DNA of 64,000 nucleotides from Taudactylus pleione (GCA_031769625.1 JAUIMM010000017.1:3028501-3092500); one strand, 5' to 3'. Numbered from the stretch's first letter, positions 10,280 through 22,398 are shown. Numbers and translations: made by a program. Notes: generated by a model from the letters alone, not told the origin.

Positions 10280-12150
10280 TCAAGTGAGAAACCATTTCAT
10301 TTCAAAATCAGAGTTGAGACCCTTGGGTCCAAGGGTGCCCAACTCGAAGATTGCCCGCATTTCAGCCCTAGCCCATCTAGCCTCTTTGTCATTCTTCCTC
10401 CATATATGAGGAACTTGGCGGATACCACAAAAAAGGACTAAATGGGCAGGATTACGGTCATGCACACTATCAAGATGCGCAGAAAGGCTATGGGTCGCAA
10501 GCCCTTTCCTGATATTACGTACATGTTCTGCTAATCGTTCCTTTAATTTACGTGTGGTCCTACCCACATATTGTGTATTGCAGGAACACTGCAGTAGGTA
10601 GACCACATTCTTACTATTACAAGTAATAAATGTATCAATTTTCTTTTTTGATTCATTTGCACATGACGTATATTCAGTAATTTTCGTCTGTTTGGAACCA
10701 CAGTTCTTACACATAGAGCAATCACCACATTTATAAAAACCTTTAGAAGTAATCTGGCTTCTGGTGAGTCTAGGTTTAGATGGCAAAACACTTTTAACTA
10801 TTTTCTGTTTAATGTTATCCGCTTTTCGATACACAAATTGCGGTCTGTCTTTAATATATTCTCTGATGTCTGCATCTTTTCCCAGAATATACCAATTCTT
10901 ACTGATAATTCTTTCAAGTTCTTTATATTGCCCACTATATTTGGTAATAAATGGGATGCTTTTATCCTTTGTTTGTTCTCTAGATGTATTTGAATTTAAT
11001 AGAACGGATCTATCAATGTTTTCATATTTCCTAAAGGATTTCTCTACCTGGTCCCTCTTATATCCCTTTTTCAGGAACTTTTCTCTCATTACTGAGCCCA
11101 GGGTCTCAAAATCCTCTTGTTTAGAGTAGTTTCTCCGTACTCGATGGAATTGACTGTTAGGTATCGCCAGTAACCAATTGGCATGATCAGGGCTGCCATC
11201 AGAAATTGTGGGGCCCTGGACTGATAAAATACGCAGGGCCCCCAAGACCCCATTATACAGTGCACATCTGGAAAATGGAGGCATAATAAAAATAGCTGAA
11301 GCCAGTGGAGCTGACCATCTTACAGTAATTCACCTCACAGCTCCCCCCTATAGTAATAACCTCACAGAACCCCGTTCTTCAGTAATTTCTGCAGCAAGTC
11401 CCCCCCTTAAATAATCCCTTCCTCCTTCAATAATCACCATGCTGAACCTCCCTTCCCCTTCCCCAGCAAAACTTACCTCCTTAACTTTGGTGACGATCTC
11501 TGGTCTCCCGTTCTGTCCTGAGCCAGCAGCTTTCTCCTCTGCAGTTGCCGGCGCGCAGCAGCCTGCACTGATGTGACATTATGTCGCGATTGCGCATGGG
11601 CACCTGACAGTAATACCAAGAGGAGCTCAGGCACGTGGAGCTGCCTGGGTAGCATCCTCTCTGCCTGCCTCCCACAGCTATCCACGAACATGGCGGCGGC
11701 AGCGAGAAGAGAGCTGGGTGGCTGCACCGCAGTGCACTGGTAGGCGGCGGGGCCCCAGCCGGGTCTGTCTGTGACAGACAGTAAATATTGTTATTGTGAC
11801 AGGGGGAAGAAGCTAGCAGGCGGTAGCACCAGGAGGGCCCCCCGCGTGTCCGTGCCCGGGACTAATGACCCGGCAGTCCCCCCCTGATGGTGGCCCTGGG
11901 CATGATGGTTACTAGGGAAATTAATAAACGAATTGCTATCAGTTGGTTTAGAAAACACTTTCGTGTGGATATTGCTATCTTTAATAAATATAGATAAATC
12001 CAAGAAATTCACTATCTCTTTACTTTTGTTAAATGTCAATCTTATATTTTTCTCATTTGAATTAAGGTAATCACAGAATTTATCCAAGGTGTCACCATCG
12101 CTCTTGGATACCTAACAGTCAATTCCATCAAGTACAGAGAAACTGCTCTA
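10280..12150 (-). pseudogene. Penelope-like RT (C-terminal part) plus GIY-YIG endonuclease
   Basis: The catalytic Y-x-D-D region appears degraded as VLDGID followed by a stop near 12125. Then DTLDKFCDYLN leads into the thumb-type segment FLDLSIFIKD and KPTDSNSF (11907-12087). A hAT insertion (11188-11898) interrupts the frame after SNHHA. Reading resumes at NWLLAIPNSQFHRVRRNYS and stays open to the stop at 10280. The linker has a Cys-rich block (CGDCSMCKNC). The endonuclease has VVYLLQCSCNTQYVGRT, the GIY-YIG core, with a downstream RLAEHVRNI helix and SAHLDSVH. Apart from the insertion, the part from 11180 to 10280 has no stop, which is good preservation for an old copy. The N-terminal half of the RT is gone. 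Confidence 0.85.
11188..11898. mobile_element. Non-autonomous hAT element in the Penelope RT, 8-bp duplication GGCATGAT
   Basis: 711 bp. Ends CAGGGCTGCCATCAG and CTGATGGTGGCCCTG form an imperfect inverted repeat. GGCATGAT occurs at 11180-11187 and again at 11899-11906. The 8-bp duplication and CAGGG ends place it in hAT. No transposase frame is present; the right half is GC-rich. Confidence 0.92.
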
Positions 12151-12448
12151 AACAAGAGATTTGGGGCTTTCTATTTCATTATTTTTGTCCCTCTAAAGGT
12201 TCCGTAAGATGCCCTCTGGTGACTGTTCCCCATCAGACTGCTGGTGGAATGCAGGAAGCCAGCCGGTGGAACGCAGTGCAGCAGTTCCTCCGGTGACGGC
12301 GGTTGCGGACCTGGAAGTGCGACGGTGAGTAGCGTCAGTGGGTGGCGTCCAGGAACAGTGGTGAGGAGAGTGGGAATTGATGGCAGGTAAAGGGGGTATT
12401 TATGGGGGAAGTATTCACCTGTATTGTTGTATGTATTTTTGTATGCGG

Positions 12449-12484
12449 TCCTGACGACAGGGTTTTACCCCGAAAACGTTTGAC
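12449..12484 (+). ncRNA. Hammerhead-like core (CTGACGA ... GAAAAC)
   Basis: CTGACGA at 12451 is an exact match to the CUGANGA box. It is followed by AGGG-TTTTA-CCCC (stem II with one A-C mismatch) and GAAAACG. This is the closest of the six copies to the consensus first box. Confidence 0.5.
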
Positions 12485-12517
12485 CATTACACTGGTTTAT
12501 TGCTACTTGCTGTCTCT

Positions 12518-13056
12518 GGGCCTGATTCAGAGCCGGACGCTCTGACCAGAGCGCTCGCTCTGAATCAGGGCCCTCCTCCATTAAAATGGAGCGTCCTCCT
12601 GGACGCTCATATAGCTGTGGGTCACCACCCACAGCATATACGAGCGCCCAAAAAGATGGTCGCGATGGTCTTGACCATCACGACCATCGGACTTGCGAGG
12701 GAAACCCTGCGGTCGGGTTTCCCAGCCACAAGCCCTGGAGTGATTTTGGCTCTATCAGAGCCAAAATCACTCCCACTGACATCACTAGTGATGTCAGTGG
12801 GGCCGGCTTCAGACAGTAGGCGTTCCCATGGGAACGCCTCCGTCTGGCAGGCACGCCCACCAAAGGGGGCGTGCTGTCAATCAACATCGACAGCACACCC
12901 CCTTTGGTGCGAGACCCCGAGCGATGGAAAGCCAGTCGCTCGCCGGGTCTCGCGCATGTGCACGACGGAGCTTCCTCCGTCGTGCGCATGCGCAGTGGGG
13001 AACATCGACCCACTTGCAAGCGTACTGCCGCTCGCGAGTGGGTCTGAATGACCCCC
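12518..13056. mobile_element. Harbinger-type MITE made of serial hairpins, TCT duplication
   Basis: 539 bp flanked by TCT on both sides. It consists almost entirely of adjacent hairpins. Arms include 12590-12596/12601-12607, 12614-12635, 12655-12688, 12699-12707/12715-12723, 12739-12753/12757-12771 (perfect, 15 bp), 12772-12786/12787-12801 (perfect, 15 bp, no loop), 12818-12828/12829-12839 (perfect, 11 bp), 12860-12878/12889-12907, 12909-12917/12945-12953, 12961-12970/12975-12984 and 13007-13017/13034-13044. There is no coding capacity. Confidence 0.9.
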
Positions 13057-13081
13057 TCTCTGTGCCATTTATTTGGAAGAT

Positions 13082-13089
<8 letters not shown>

Positions 13090-13121
<32 letters not shown>

Positions 13122-13139
13122 TGTATTTATATATATATT
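13090..13139. repeat. (TA)n microsatellite
   Basis: An alternating TA run with a few interruptions, directly downstream of the MITE at 12518-13056 within the Penelope-type fragment. Confidence 0.95.
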
Positions 13140-13754
13140 CTATGAAATAAGCACAGTTGTATTATATGAAACAATTTTTATAACAAAGTTTCTATCACTT
13201 ACATTGAAGTAAAAGTATATCATCATATCACACACCTGGTATCGCTGTATCTCCTGGACCACTTGGTTAATTGCTGCTCTCTTATCAGGCGATTTCAGGT
13301 TCACCACTTGGACTCCGGAACACCGCTGGCCACCGCGTGCGTTCCAAACCTCTTTTCCATTTAGTCAGTGGTGAGCATCAATACATCTATAGACATTGTA
13401 TATTGGCTCCATATATATAATTTTGTATTTTCCTCAAGACGACGGTGGTCTCCAGAGCTGAAGATATAGAGAGGTAGTGATCAACTCCACTCAATAAATA
13501 TAATTCCAAAGTTCTCACAATATTCCCATGGACATCGAATTTTGGGATTATTTACTGAAGGACGAGAATCACTAAACCTCTATCTCCTTTCTAGTGTAGT
13601 GCCCTATTGTGATAAAAATCCTTTCTTCCTTAGTAGGAAATTGAAACATCCTTAGTTGGGATACATACATTTACATACATGAACACTTAATGAAAGTTAA
13701 CACACTGTAACATGTGACCCTGTGTGATGATTAAAGGTTAAATGTCTCCAGGCC

Positions 13755-13892
13755 CCTGACAGTGTTTTATTTCATATTATTATTATTATTATTATTAACG
13801 TTATTTATGAAGCGCCTAAATATAATTAATCACGCTACACAAAATATTCATTATTCTCGTCAGTCCCTGTCCCAGTGCAGCTTATGATCTAT
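13755..13892 (+). repeat. ATT microsatellite plus dispersed repeat fragment
   Basis: An (ATT)n run at about 13775-13797 is followed by TTATTTATGAAGCGCCTA and CAGTCCCTGTCCCAGTGCAG. I recognise this layout as a common amphibian and fish dispersed-repeat tail, but cannot name the family. Confidence 0.4.
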
Positions 13893-14432
13893 GGGCCTGA
13901 TTCAGACCCACTCGCGAGCGGCTGTCCGCTCGCAAGTGGGTCGATGTTATGGACTGAGCATGCGCACGACGGAGGGAGCTCCGTCGTGCGCATGCGCCAG
14001 ACGCGACGAGCGAAGGAAAGTCCTTCGCTCGTTGTGTCCGATCAAAGGGGGCGTGCTGTCAATGTTGATTGACAGCACGCCCCCTTTGGTGGGCGTGCCA
14101 GGGGCGTGCCTCCCTGACGGGGGCGTTCCCACGGGAACGCCTCCCGTCAGAAGCCGGCCCACTGACATCACTAGTGATGTCAGTGGGAGTGATTTTGGCT
14201 CTGATAGAGCCAAAATCACTACGGAGCTTGCGGTTGAAAACCTCAAACGCAGGCTCCGGCTCGCAAATTCGATGGTCGCGATGGTCTCGACCATCACAAT
14301 GCACGCTCGTATAGCCTGTGGGTGGTGACCCACAGCTATACGAGCGTCCAGGAGGACGCTCCATGAAAATGGAGGCCGGCCCTCATTCAGAGCGTGCGCT
14401 CTGCTCAGAGCGTACGGCTCTGAATGAGGGCC
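13893..14432. mobile_element. Harbinger-type serial-hairpin MITE, inverted relative to 12518, TAT duplication
   Basis: 540 bp flanked by TAT on both sides. It is the reverse-complement arrangement of the copy at 12518-13056, with the same order of hairpins and near-equal length. The no-loop palindrome with arms ACTGACATCACT recurs at about 14159-14190. Confidence 0.9.
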
Positions 14433-15955
14433 TATATTCCGTACCACACAGACTCACACACACAGTAGAGTAATTTTGTCAGAAACCAATTAACCTACCG
14501 CTATGTTTTTGGAGCATAGCTGGAAACTGAATCACCCAGAGGAAACACACAATACATGCAGTAAAATGACGTTACTGTACCTGTGCTCTTCTGCAGTTTC
14601 TTGGGTATGCATCTCTAACACTAATTGTCATTTTGTGTTGTACTTTAATTGTATGTGAGGGGAGATAATTATTCATTTTGTAGCATTCTATTTATTTACA
14701 AGGATTATTAATTGGTAAGATGGTGAATATTAATTTATTTAAAGGTGGTTAATATTAATCTGGTTTTTTATATATACAATTTACACATTCTTTTTTCTAA
14801 TTACCATACATTATCACATGTAACATTACCTTGTACTGATTTTCTTCTAATAATATTATTGCATCAAGTGTTTGGGGGAGATTAGATTTTTTTTAGAACT
14901 TCCCTTGCCACCAATCAATCAAATTCAAACTTATGCAGAAAGTTTCCTTAGGGACATATACCATCCTTGAAGCTGAAATTTAATAATTCATCAAGTCAGT
15001 CCACTAAAGGTTAATCACACTCTGTTTCCGATTATGTAAAAGAGGAAGATAGGGATAGCAAAACACTGCATTAAATGTTATTATAAGTAATGATTCAAAG
15101 AATAATGTATAGAAGTAAATGGGATTTCTAAGTATATTGGGTATTTTGCTGCTGGACATGAACTCAGATCACCATGGGATGACGCAGACTAGGATCAACA
15201 CCCATAAGTGTACTATACTGTACACATGACAATCCATGCCTCACTTTTACCCCTTCTGCACATATGTAGAGCAAGCCACACCCATGTTTATGCAATAGGG
15301 ATTCCATTAGGGGATGCATTGCAGATGCCAGGCAGCCATTTTATAGAAGCCATGGCCAATAACATTTTAGACATGATGCCCCTAGACAATGAGAAAAAGT
15401 ACTAATAATGTTATACATACAATAAAAATAGAAACAAAATGCAAAAAAATAACACACATCACATTTATCTCAATATAAAGGAATATTAAGGTGACATTCA
15501 AACTATTGAATTTAAATTGAAGGTCTCTCTTTTCAATGATGTGTATAATTTGCTTTATTATTTCATTATAACATTATTTTGTAATAAATCATTCTTAGAT
15601 GGAAGTTCCATTATAATTTATTTTACATGTATTACTCTTGATTTTATAAATATTACTACATCTTTTACATATAAAGGGGTATATTTACTAAATGTTGATT
15701 TTGGTGTAGATTTTTATGTCAATTTAAATTGACTGAAATCAACTCAGAATCGACTGTGTAAATACACTGCCAAAATCTCTCATTTACTTATGCCAATAAG
15801 ATGCACATTTTGAGTGAGAAAGATGCTCGATGTGACCAAGTCGCCCAGGAAATAACTTGCAGAGAGTGGCTATATGCCACAAGTTGAGCAACAGTATATG
15901 AGTGCACATCTTTAGATATTATTTGCATCCTGGAGAGTCGGGCAACTAAAAAAAC
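14433..15955. other. AT-rich intergenic DNA, no gene seen
   Basis: No recognisable coding sequence. At 15675 the motif AAGGGGTATATTTACTAA looks like one end of a Harbinger-type MITE (compare the inverted end at 33262-33280), but no partner end was found. Confidence 0.5.
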
Positions 15956-16466
15956 TAGAGAGGAGCAGGTTCGGATCTAAGAGAACCAAACCCACCCGAA
16001 CTAAAGGGATCCGAGTCAAATCCAAATGGGCTCAGATATTTCCCGCCGACTCGGATCTCCAAATCGAAGCAAAACTATAGAGTCTGAAATCTTGCGGTTC
16101 ACAAGCTTTCGTCTCTATGATCAATGTAGTGTATAAGGGACCACGCGACGGACGCCATTTCACTGCGGCTGTGGAGACTGATCAGGGAGGGTGGGTAGTG
16201 TAGGGCTGGGAGAGGTGCTGGTGCTGTCTGCTGTGTCCTGGGCTGGTTCTGATCAATTCTGGGCTGGTGCTGTCACTGTGGTGTTTGCTGTGTCCATCTG
16301 GCCTGTTGCTGATGCATCTGGCCTGTCTGTGCTGTCTGCTGTGTCCTCCTGGGCTGGCTGGTGCTTTGCTGTCTGCTGTGTCCATCTGGACTGGTGCAGA
16401 TACATCTGGGCTGGTGCTGTGTCCATCTGGGCCCAAGTTCTGCACTCAAAAAAAAAAAATATATAG

Positions 16467-17460
16467 TCAAAAAATAAATCAATGAAAGTGTCTTTTATAT
16501 TTTTCTGTGTGTGTGTGTGTGTGTGCGTGCGTGTTCGGCTTAACTGCAGTACTGCACAAGATCCAACCAGCACTGCAAGTAGTGCTGCTGCCCGACTCCA
16601 GTCGTGCTAAAAAAAAATTACTCAATAAAAGTGTCATTTATATTTTTCTTTGTGTGTGTGTGCGTGTGTGTTAGGCTTAACTGCAGTACCGCACAAGATC
16701 CAGCCAGCAACGCAAGTTGCAACCTAGTGCTGCTGCCCAACTCCAGTTGTCCTAAAAAAAATAAAAATTAATCTGTGTCTTTTATATTTTTCTGTGTGTG
16801 TGTGTGTGTGTGTGTGCGTGTTAGGCTTAACCGCAGTACCGCACAAGATCCAGCCAGCAACACAAGTAGTGCTGCTGCCTGACTCCAGTCGTGCTAAAAA
16901 AAATAACTCAATAAAAGTGTAATTTATATTTTTCTGTGTGTGTGTGTGTTAGACTTAGCCACAGTACCGCACAAGATCCAGCCAGCAATGCAAGTTGCAA
17001 CCTAGTGCTGCCCGACTCCAGTCATCATCAATCTGTGCTCTGGGCCCAAGTTCTGGAGCTGAAAAAAAAATAAAAATCAATTTTTTCTAATAATTGTCTG
17101 TGTGTGTTAGGCTTAGCCGCACAAGATCTATCATGTCGGCAACACAAGCTAGTACTGGCCGACTCCAGTCGTCATCAGTCTGTGCTCTGGGCCCAAAGTT
17201 CTGGAGCAGAAAAAAATAAAAATATATTGTCTTTTTTGGTCAAATTTTTTGTGTGTGCATGTCAGCCACAGCTGGCTGTCACTGTCATCGGTGTAGGTGT
17301 GCAGGGGTGCTGTGCTCCTGTCTGTCGAGGGGCTGCTGCCCAAAATAATAAATAAACAATTGTTATTGTGTGCATGTCAGTCAGACCTGGCTGTCACTGT
17401 CATCGGCGTAGGTGCGCAGGGGTGCTATGCTGCTGTCTGTCAAGGGGCTGCATGAATATT
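16467..17460 (+). repeat. Array of about 120-150-bp repeats with GT microsatellites
   Basis: Successive units at about 16490, 16650, 16795, 16935 and 17098 share a TGTGTG run, TTAGGCTTAACCGCAGTACC, CACAAGATCCAGCCAGCAA and GACTCCAGTCGT. Later units are more diverged (LTVT-type short repeats near 17260 and 17380). The array lies inside the hAT element at 15956. Confidence 0.8.
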
Positions 17461-18587
17461 GCAATGAAAAAAAAAATTTTAAGTAATTGGGTTACAAAAA
17501 GTTTTTTTTTTTTAATCTTAAACATAGCAGAAATGTTATCCTAACAGCTTAGAAAGTTATATGCTCTAAAAAACTAAAGCCTATATTTATTTACAAACCT
17601 ATATAGAGTAGACATCCTACATTTGAAAACTGTTCTATTCAAAAACGTAAACAAAAGTCAGGAGAGGCCTCAGAGAATATGAATAAAGATGCTCTTGGTG
17701 CTGAACTTCAAGGGATTTCTCCATCATGTTCTGCAGTGTGGAAAGTTTTAATTCACATGTTTTCTATAAAGCAGTTCAAAGTTACAGCTTTCAAAGTGTC
17801 TGGCTTTAACACCCACCTTTGCCAGGAATTACCAAAGATTATTACAAACAAAGGATTCATCTGTCCGGAATTTGTCTGGGAATTCACGGATCGTATTTGG
17901 CCTGATTATGTCACTGTGTTCTGTAGCCAACTTTATTCCTACCTAAATCGCAAACTGAAATACAGAATAGTAAGCACGGACAACATGGAGGCCTTTGTTA
18001 TTCCGCTGCCTGCATGCCAACCAATACCTCCCAGTCTACACCAACTGGGGGGACCAGGTCTTGATAATGACCATCCCCATCTGTTGCTAGGCCTTCTTCT
18101 TCCAAGCCATCCATCCTGAACATCCTGTCCAAAAAGGGTGAGCAGGGTACAGAAAGAGGAGCTAGATGTCCCCGATAACATTTTTTTTTCTTCTATAATA
18201 GATGATGTGGAGAGATAAGAGCTTCAGATGTTGGAACAGGGGCTCTCACCTATTTGGCTTCCCTCCAGAGAGCAGAGTTCTGTTCCTCAGGAAGTGTCTA
18301 TGCCTAAGCTGATAGGTAGGTAGTCTCTGTCTGTTGGCAAATAAACACCCTTCAGGAGATGGCAACCCAAAATAACAACAACTATAATTAATAATGTGTC
18401 CACTGATGATAACCAGCATGATCCCTTAACAGCAACATACCCCATATAGCCAACTCATAACAAGACACCCAGTTTGCAGCCTCCTCTTCCTTATGACACT
18501 AATCCAGTCACCATGGTTGATCAATCAGCCATGTGTGGTCCACCCAATTTTTGGCCTTCTACATTCTAACATTCACATATCTAAGAA

Positions 18588-19110
18588 GTGGACAGTGGGA
18601 ACAATGGCAATTTGAAGGCCACTAACTAACTCTGTATTTTTTAATGTCCCTGTACAGGTTGGGAAATTCCGTTACAGGACAGAAGGTTTGCAAAGGATTA
18701 TTTAAGTCAATTGTTTATTTATTTTTGGAAAGCTTGCTTCCTGGTCCCCTTCTGGGATGAAAAAAATCAACTCCCAGCAAGCAGGCATGGCACTCAAGAA
18801 AGAATTCCCAAGAAAGACACAACGTAATACTTAAACCTTAAGTCTGAAATGTTGCATTTGCTGCTCTGTTCCGCTTGTTATCTCATATGGTTAAGTGGAC
18901 AGTGGGAACAACGGCAGTTTGAAGGCCACTAACTAACTATGTTTTTTTTATGTCCCTGTACAGGTTGGGAAATGCCTTTATAGAAGATTTGCAAAGCATT
19001 ATTTAAGTCAATTGTTTATTTATTTTTGGAAAGCACGCTTCCTGGTTCCCTTCTGGGATTAAAAAAATCAACTCCCAGCAGCAGCCATGCTCAAGGATTC
19101 TTCTGTGGCA
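18588..19110 (-). repeat. Direct duplication of a transposase-derived segment, offset about 307 bp
   Basis: About 200 bp beginning GTGGACAGTGGGAACAA recurs at 18588 and 18895. Both copies contain CCCTGTACAGGTTGGGAAAT, CCCTTCTGGGAT and CTCCCAGCA, which match the ZBED/hAT remnant at about 45230-45560. They are therefore leftovers of its N-terminal coding half. Confidence 0.7.
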
Positions 19111-20389
19111 AGGACTGATGTAAATGTAATATATCACATTTTTTTGTAAATGCCTCCTCCCCTTCTCCCTCATAAATTTTCTTTGGAATCAAAAATCGAA
19201 ATTAAATTTACTACCAATCATCCCTTCCTGTCCCTGCCCTACCTTCAACTACATACATACTCCAACTCCCTCAGGCCTCTCTTGAATAATAAAAGTGTTT
19301 CCTGATGTGCCATGTTTGAAGTTGAACTGCCATGTGTTTGTGCCGACCAACGCCGCAGCATAGCTTAGTCAGTCAGCTATCTTGGTGCAAATTTTGGCCC
19401 TAAACTAGATGAACAAATCAATATTTTGAGCTGTGAGGTGGTCAAAATTGACTGGAAACAAGTGTAAATGAATGTTATTGAGGTTATTAATACTGTAGGA
19501 ACAAAAAAGGCCCATTTTGTGTGATTTTAGCTGTTTTTTTTATTTTTTAAGGAAAAATCCAGATCCAAAACCAAAACACGAAAACAAAACACGGAGGTGA
19601 GGTTTTGGCAAAACCAATCCATATCCAAAACCAGGGGAGATCCAGATCCAAAACCAAAACACAGGGGTAGGCGCACATCTCTAAAAAAAACCACTCTAGA
19701 CCCCCAAACCAGTTCCACATTAAATAAAGAGAATACGCATTTAACAAATATATATATTTCCCCGGAGCTTTAATCTATCAGCACACCCCATTACATCAAT
19801 GTCCTTACCATCCTCACACACAGACACACATACTCTCCCTTTCACATTACAATAATCAAAATATCCTTTATCACATTGTCATAATCAGCTATACTGAACT
19901 CCCACATTATAATAACGTCCCCCAGCCTTTCCATATTACAGTAATACTCTTCAGTACACCTATATATAACAGCAATGTCCTTCAACTGTGAAGGATCAAG
20001 AGGCTTTAGAGGGTTAGGCAGCCATTTTGTACTTAACATGAATGTGCCTTCTGACAAATTTCCCATGGTTTCCGATGGCAGTAAACACACTGCACTTGTA
20101 TTTGTCGTCCTGTATCAAAAAGGCTGAGTGCGTTTCAGTGCTCCTTCACTGTAAATTTTCAGTCCACATGCATGTATAATGTTTTTAAACATGCTGAGCA
20201 GTAAGAAGGATGTAGCATGGACCTGTTACTGCCATTGGAACCCTGGTGGATCCATGGTAAGTAGAATGGAATATATTTATATTAACTCATATTAATACAC
20301 TACATTATTCGAATCACATTAATGAATAACTTTCATGTATCACACACATATAATGAATATTCTGTAGTTTCTGAACCTTTTAAATGTAC

Positions 20390-20643
20390 TAGGGATGTGC
20401 AGGCTCGGATAGGTTCGAATGTTTCCACCAAGTTCGGATATTTCCCGACACAAATCGGGTCTCAGAAAGAGGCAAAACGTCATCTTTCATGGACAAACAT
20501 CATCTTCCATGGACTTATGTCCAGGAATGATGATGTTTGTCCATGAAAGATCACATTTTGCCTCTTTCTGAGTCTCAATTTTTGGCGGGAAAAATCCAAA
20601 CTTAGTTGGTCAATTAGAACCTATCCGATCCTGCACATCCCTA
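20390..20643. mobile_element. Small foldback hAT-type element, 8-bp duplication AAATGTAC
   Basis: 254 bp with inverted ends TAGGGATGTGCAGG and CCTGCACATCCCTA. AAATGTAC occurs at 20382-20389 and 20644-20651. The arms pair almost end to end, with ATGGACAAACATCATC near 20488 and its complement near 20530. The TAGRGATGTGC end is shared with the larger hAT elements here. Confidence 0.9.
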
Positions 20644-22272
20644 AAATGTACCCTCCAAGCTCAGGTGGACAAATGAATTCCTTTATATTTTACATAGCTA
20701 GACATGATTGCTATTCTTCCAGCTTATCAGCCTAATTAGCTATCCTCCCTGCACTGTTTTTAAAAATAGATTCCTTTTCATTGATTACTGTAGATGCCGG
20801 TCTACTTCAAATATCCAACTTATTATAGTCAAAGTATTAATTCACAATCCAATGTATAGGGCCAACCAGAGCATTCCATAAAAAAGTGGAAATGCTCTAT
20901 GTGTAGGAAATGCAATGACTGACATGTGGTTTATTATTAGTGAAAGAAGATATGGAGATTACATTTGCTAGGGTTTTAAAGAGGCACATTGAATATTTAA
21001 TACAGCACACAAATTAACGTATTACAGAATAGCTGCTCATACGTAAACTCTAGAATGATAAAAGTCACTTCAGAACTCGCTAAGCATCCTTTTGTGAATA
21101 AAACCTTGTGACTGTACTTACAACCCTCATCTCAAAACCACTTAAACATTTATTTGGTTGTAGATTTTCACTCTTAAATAAAGAATATTAGAATGTGATC
21201 CTAGGGAATTATAATTAAAACAAAATAAAAAACTAGGACAACCTCAACATGTAGATCCACAGGACTGCCCACGCTATAAGCTCCACTTCATATTTAAGTT
21301 AGTATGCCACCGGTATTTAACATTACTTTCCTGTACGGCAATGTTCAGCAGTGTCCTTTTCCTCGATGGTGTCGTAGAGGGTTGTTAACTACTGCACAAA
21401 TGTGATGGTTGTCTGTGCATGTGCATTGTATTTCAATCTGGCGTGGACACAGCAAACCCTGGAAGGGTTATTTCAAGCCAGAAATTATTTTACTGGGTCC
21501 CTATTGCCAGCAATAGAGACCATACTGCTAATGCCATCTACAGATGGCGGAAGTGGTACAGTCACAAACAGTGGTAAGTGTTACGTGTTAGCGAGTGGAG
21601 AAGATGAGAAAGGATGGCGTCAAGGGGACAGGTAGTGGGTGGAAAGTCATGAACCTTGTCCAAATAAAGGGGGGGGTTAGAACACATGATGGGTTTGCTA
21701 GAGGGGGAGGGTACAGCGGCTGGGCCCTAGCCAGATAAAATGGATGGCAAAGTCTAAGGCTGTGAGCAAAAGAAGAAACGGGGGTTAGAACACATTGTGA
21801 AATCAAGAGATTTAAAATTGGATGGTCTAGAGAGAGTGAGAGAAAGAGCGAGAGAGAGAGAGGCCTGAAATATCAACTTAATGCAGTCAAGAGAAGGAGC
21901 AAAGTGAGGAGGAAGATGTGGTTAGCAGAGATGTGGGTGACTGGTGTAAGAGTATGAGTCAGGAGAGTAGGGTAGGTAATGGGTAATGGTTGGGAGATTG
22001 ACTGGGGCGGCACACCTGTCAAACAGTAACGCAGGTGTCCTAAGGTGAGCTCAGGGGGGACAGAAAAATCCTGTGGAGCAGAAGGGCAAAATCTTGAGAG
22101 AGAGTAAATAGCATGGGCAAGGCATATTGAGATGTGGTATACCTAGTGCTATTTTTCAGCAGGAACCTTTCATTAATTATGACAATGTCCAGAGCCAAAA
22201 TGTATTTACCATAAGATGTTTTACTTTAAAGTTCCTTTTGAGTGTCTTTGTTTCTAAATACCATGTACTGTA

Positions 22273-22277
<5 letters not shown>
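20644..22277. other. Intergenic, no gene seen; GA-rich patch
   Basis: No coding sequence or complete element recognised. A GA-rich stretch lies at about 21830-21870. Sequence at about 21485-21565 loosely resembles 55385-55470, suggesting a shared repeat whose limits I could not set. Confidence 0.4.

Positions 22278-22320
<43 letters not shown>
22278..22320. repeat. (TA)n microsatellite at a Penelope-type end
   Basis: A pure TA run followed by AAATATTCGGCACTCTCCAG. A similar TA-run then GGCACTC layout occurs at 58928-58984, next to another hammerhead-like core. Confidence 0.9.
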
Positions 22321-22326
<6 letters not shown>

Positions 22327-22398
22327 TCGGCACTCTCCAGGTACAGAGGCATACATTTTGAAAGGTTTAATTACCATTAAAACGACAAGGTGCATATA

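Larger units (their letters stand above)
9640..12190 (-). mobile_element. Penelope-like retroelement, 5'-truncated and interrupted by a hAT element
   Basis: On the minus strand it reads: end of the reverse transcriptase from about 12190, then a linker, a GIY-YIG endonuclease, a stop at 10280 and a 3' region with a hammerhead-like core at 9927-9975. RT plus GIY-YIG in this order is diagnostic of Penelope-like elements. The 5' part of the RT is missing. The left limit is uncertain; sequence before about 9640 was not assigned. Confidence 0.8.
12200..13890 (+). mobile_element. Second Penelope-type end fragment, split by a MITE
   Basis: Sequence around 12200-12517 and 13057-13550 contains a hammerhead-like core, a TTGACCATTACACTGGTTTA stretch and GC-rich leader-like DNA, as seen at other Penelope ends in this window. 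No coding sequence. The assignment rests on the core motif and layout. Confidence 0.4.
15956..19683 (-). mobile_element. Non-autonomous hAT element, 8-bp duplication AAAAAAAC
   Basis: 3728 bp. AAAAAAAC occurs at 15948-15955 and 19684-19691. Read on the minus strand, it starts TAGAGATGTGCGCC, and its other end contains GGTTCGGATC-type sequence as at 36417. Sequence at 19100-19480 matches 42120-42500 in reverse, placing it in the family of the ZBED/hAT remnant at 41680-47828. It keeps only scraps of transposase sequence, at about 18588-19110. The middle is filled with diverged arrays and GT microsatellites. Confidence 0.9.

Noticed and set aside
10764..11129. 121-residue plus-strand open frame
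   Set aside because: Antisense shadow of the Penelope gene; no domain.
12500..13051. 183-residue plus-strand frame over the MITE
   Set aside because: Matching frames occur on both strands because the element is a chain of palindromes; no homology.
17679..18119. 146-residue plus-strand frame inside the hAT element
   Set aside because: No domain recognised, no splice or poly(A) context, and not present in related elements here.
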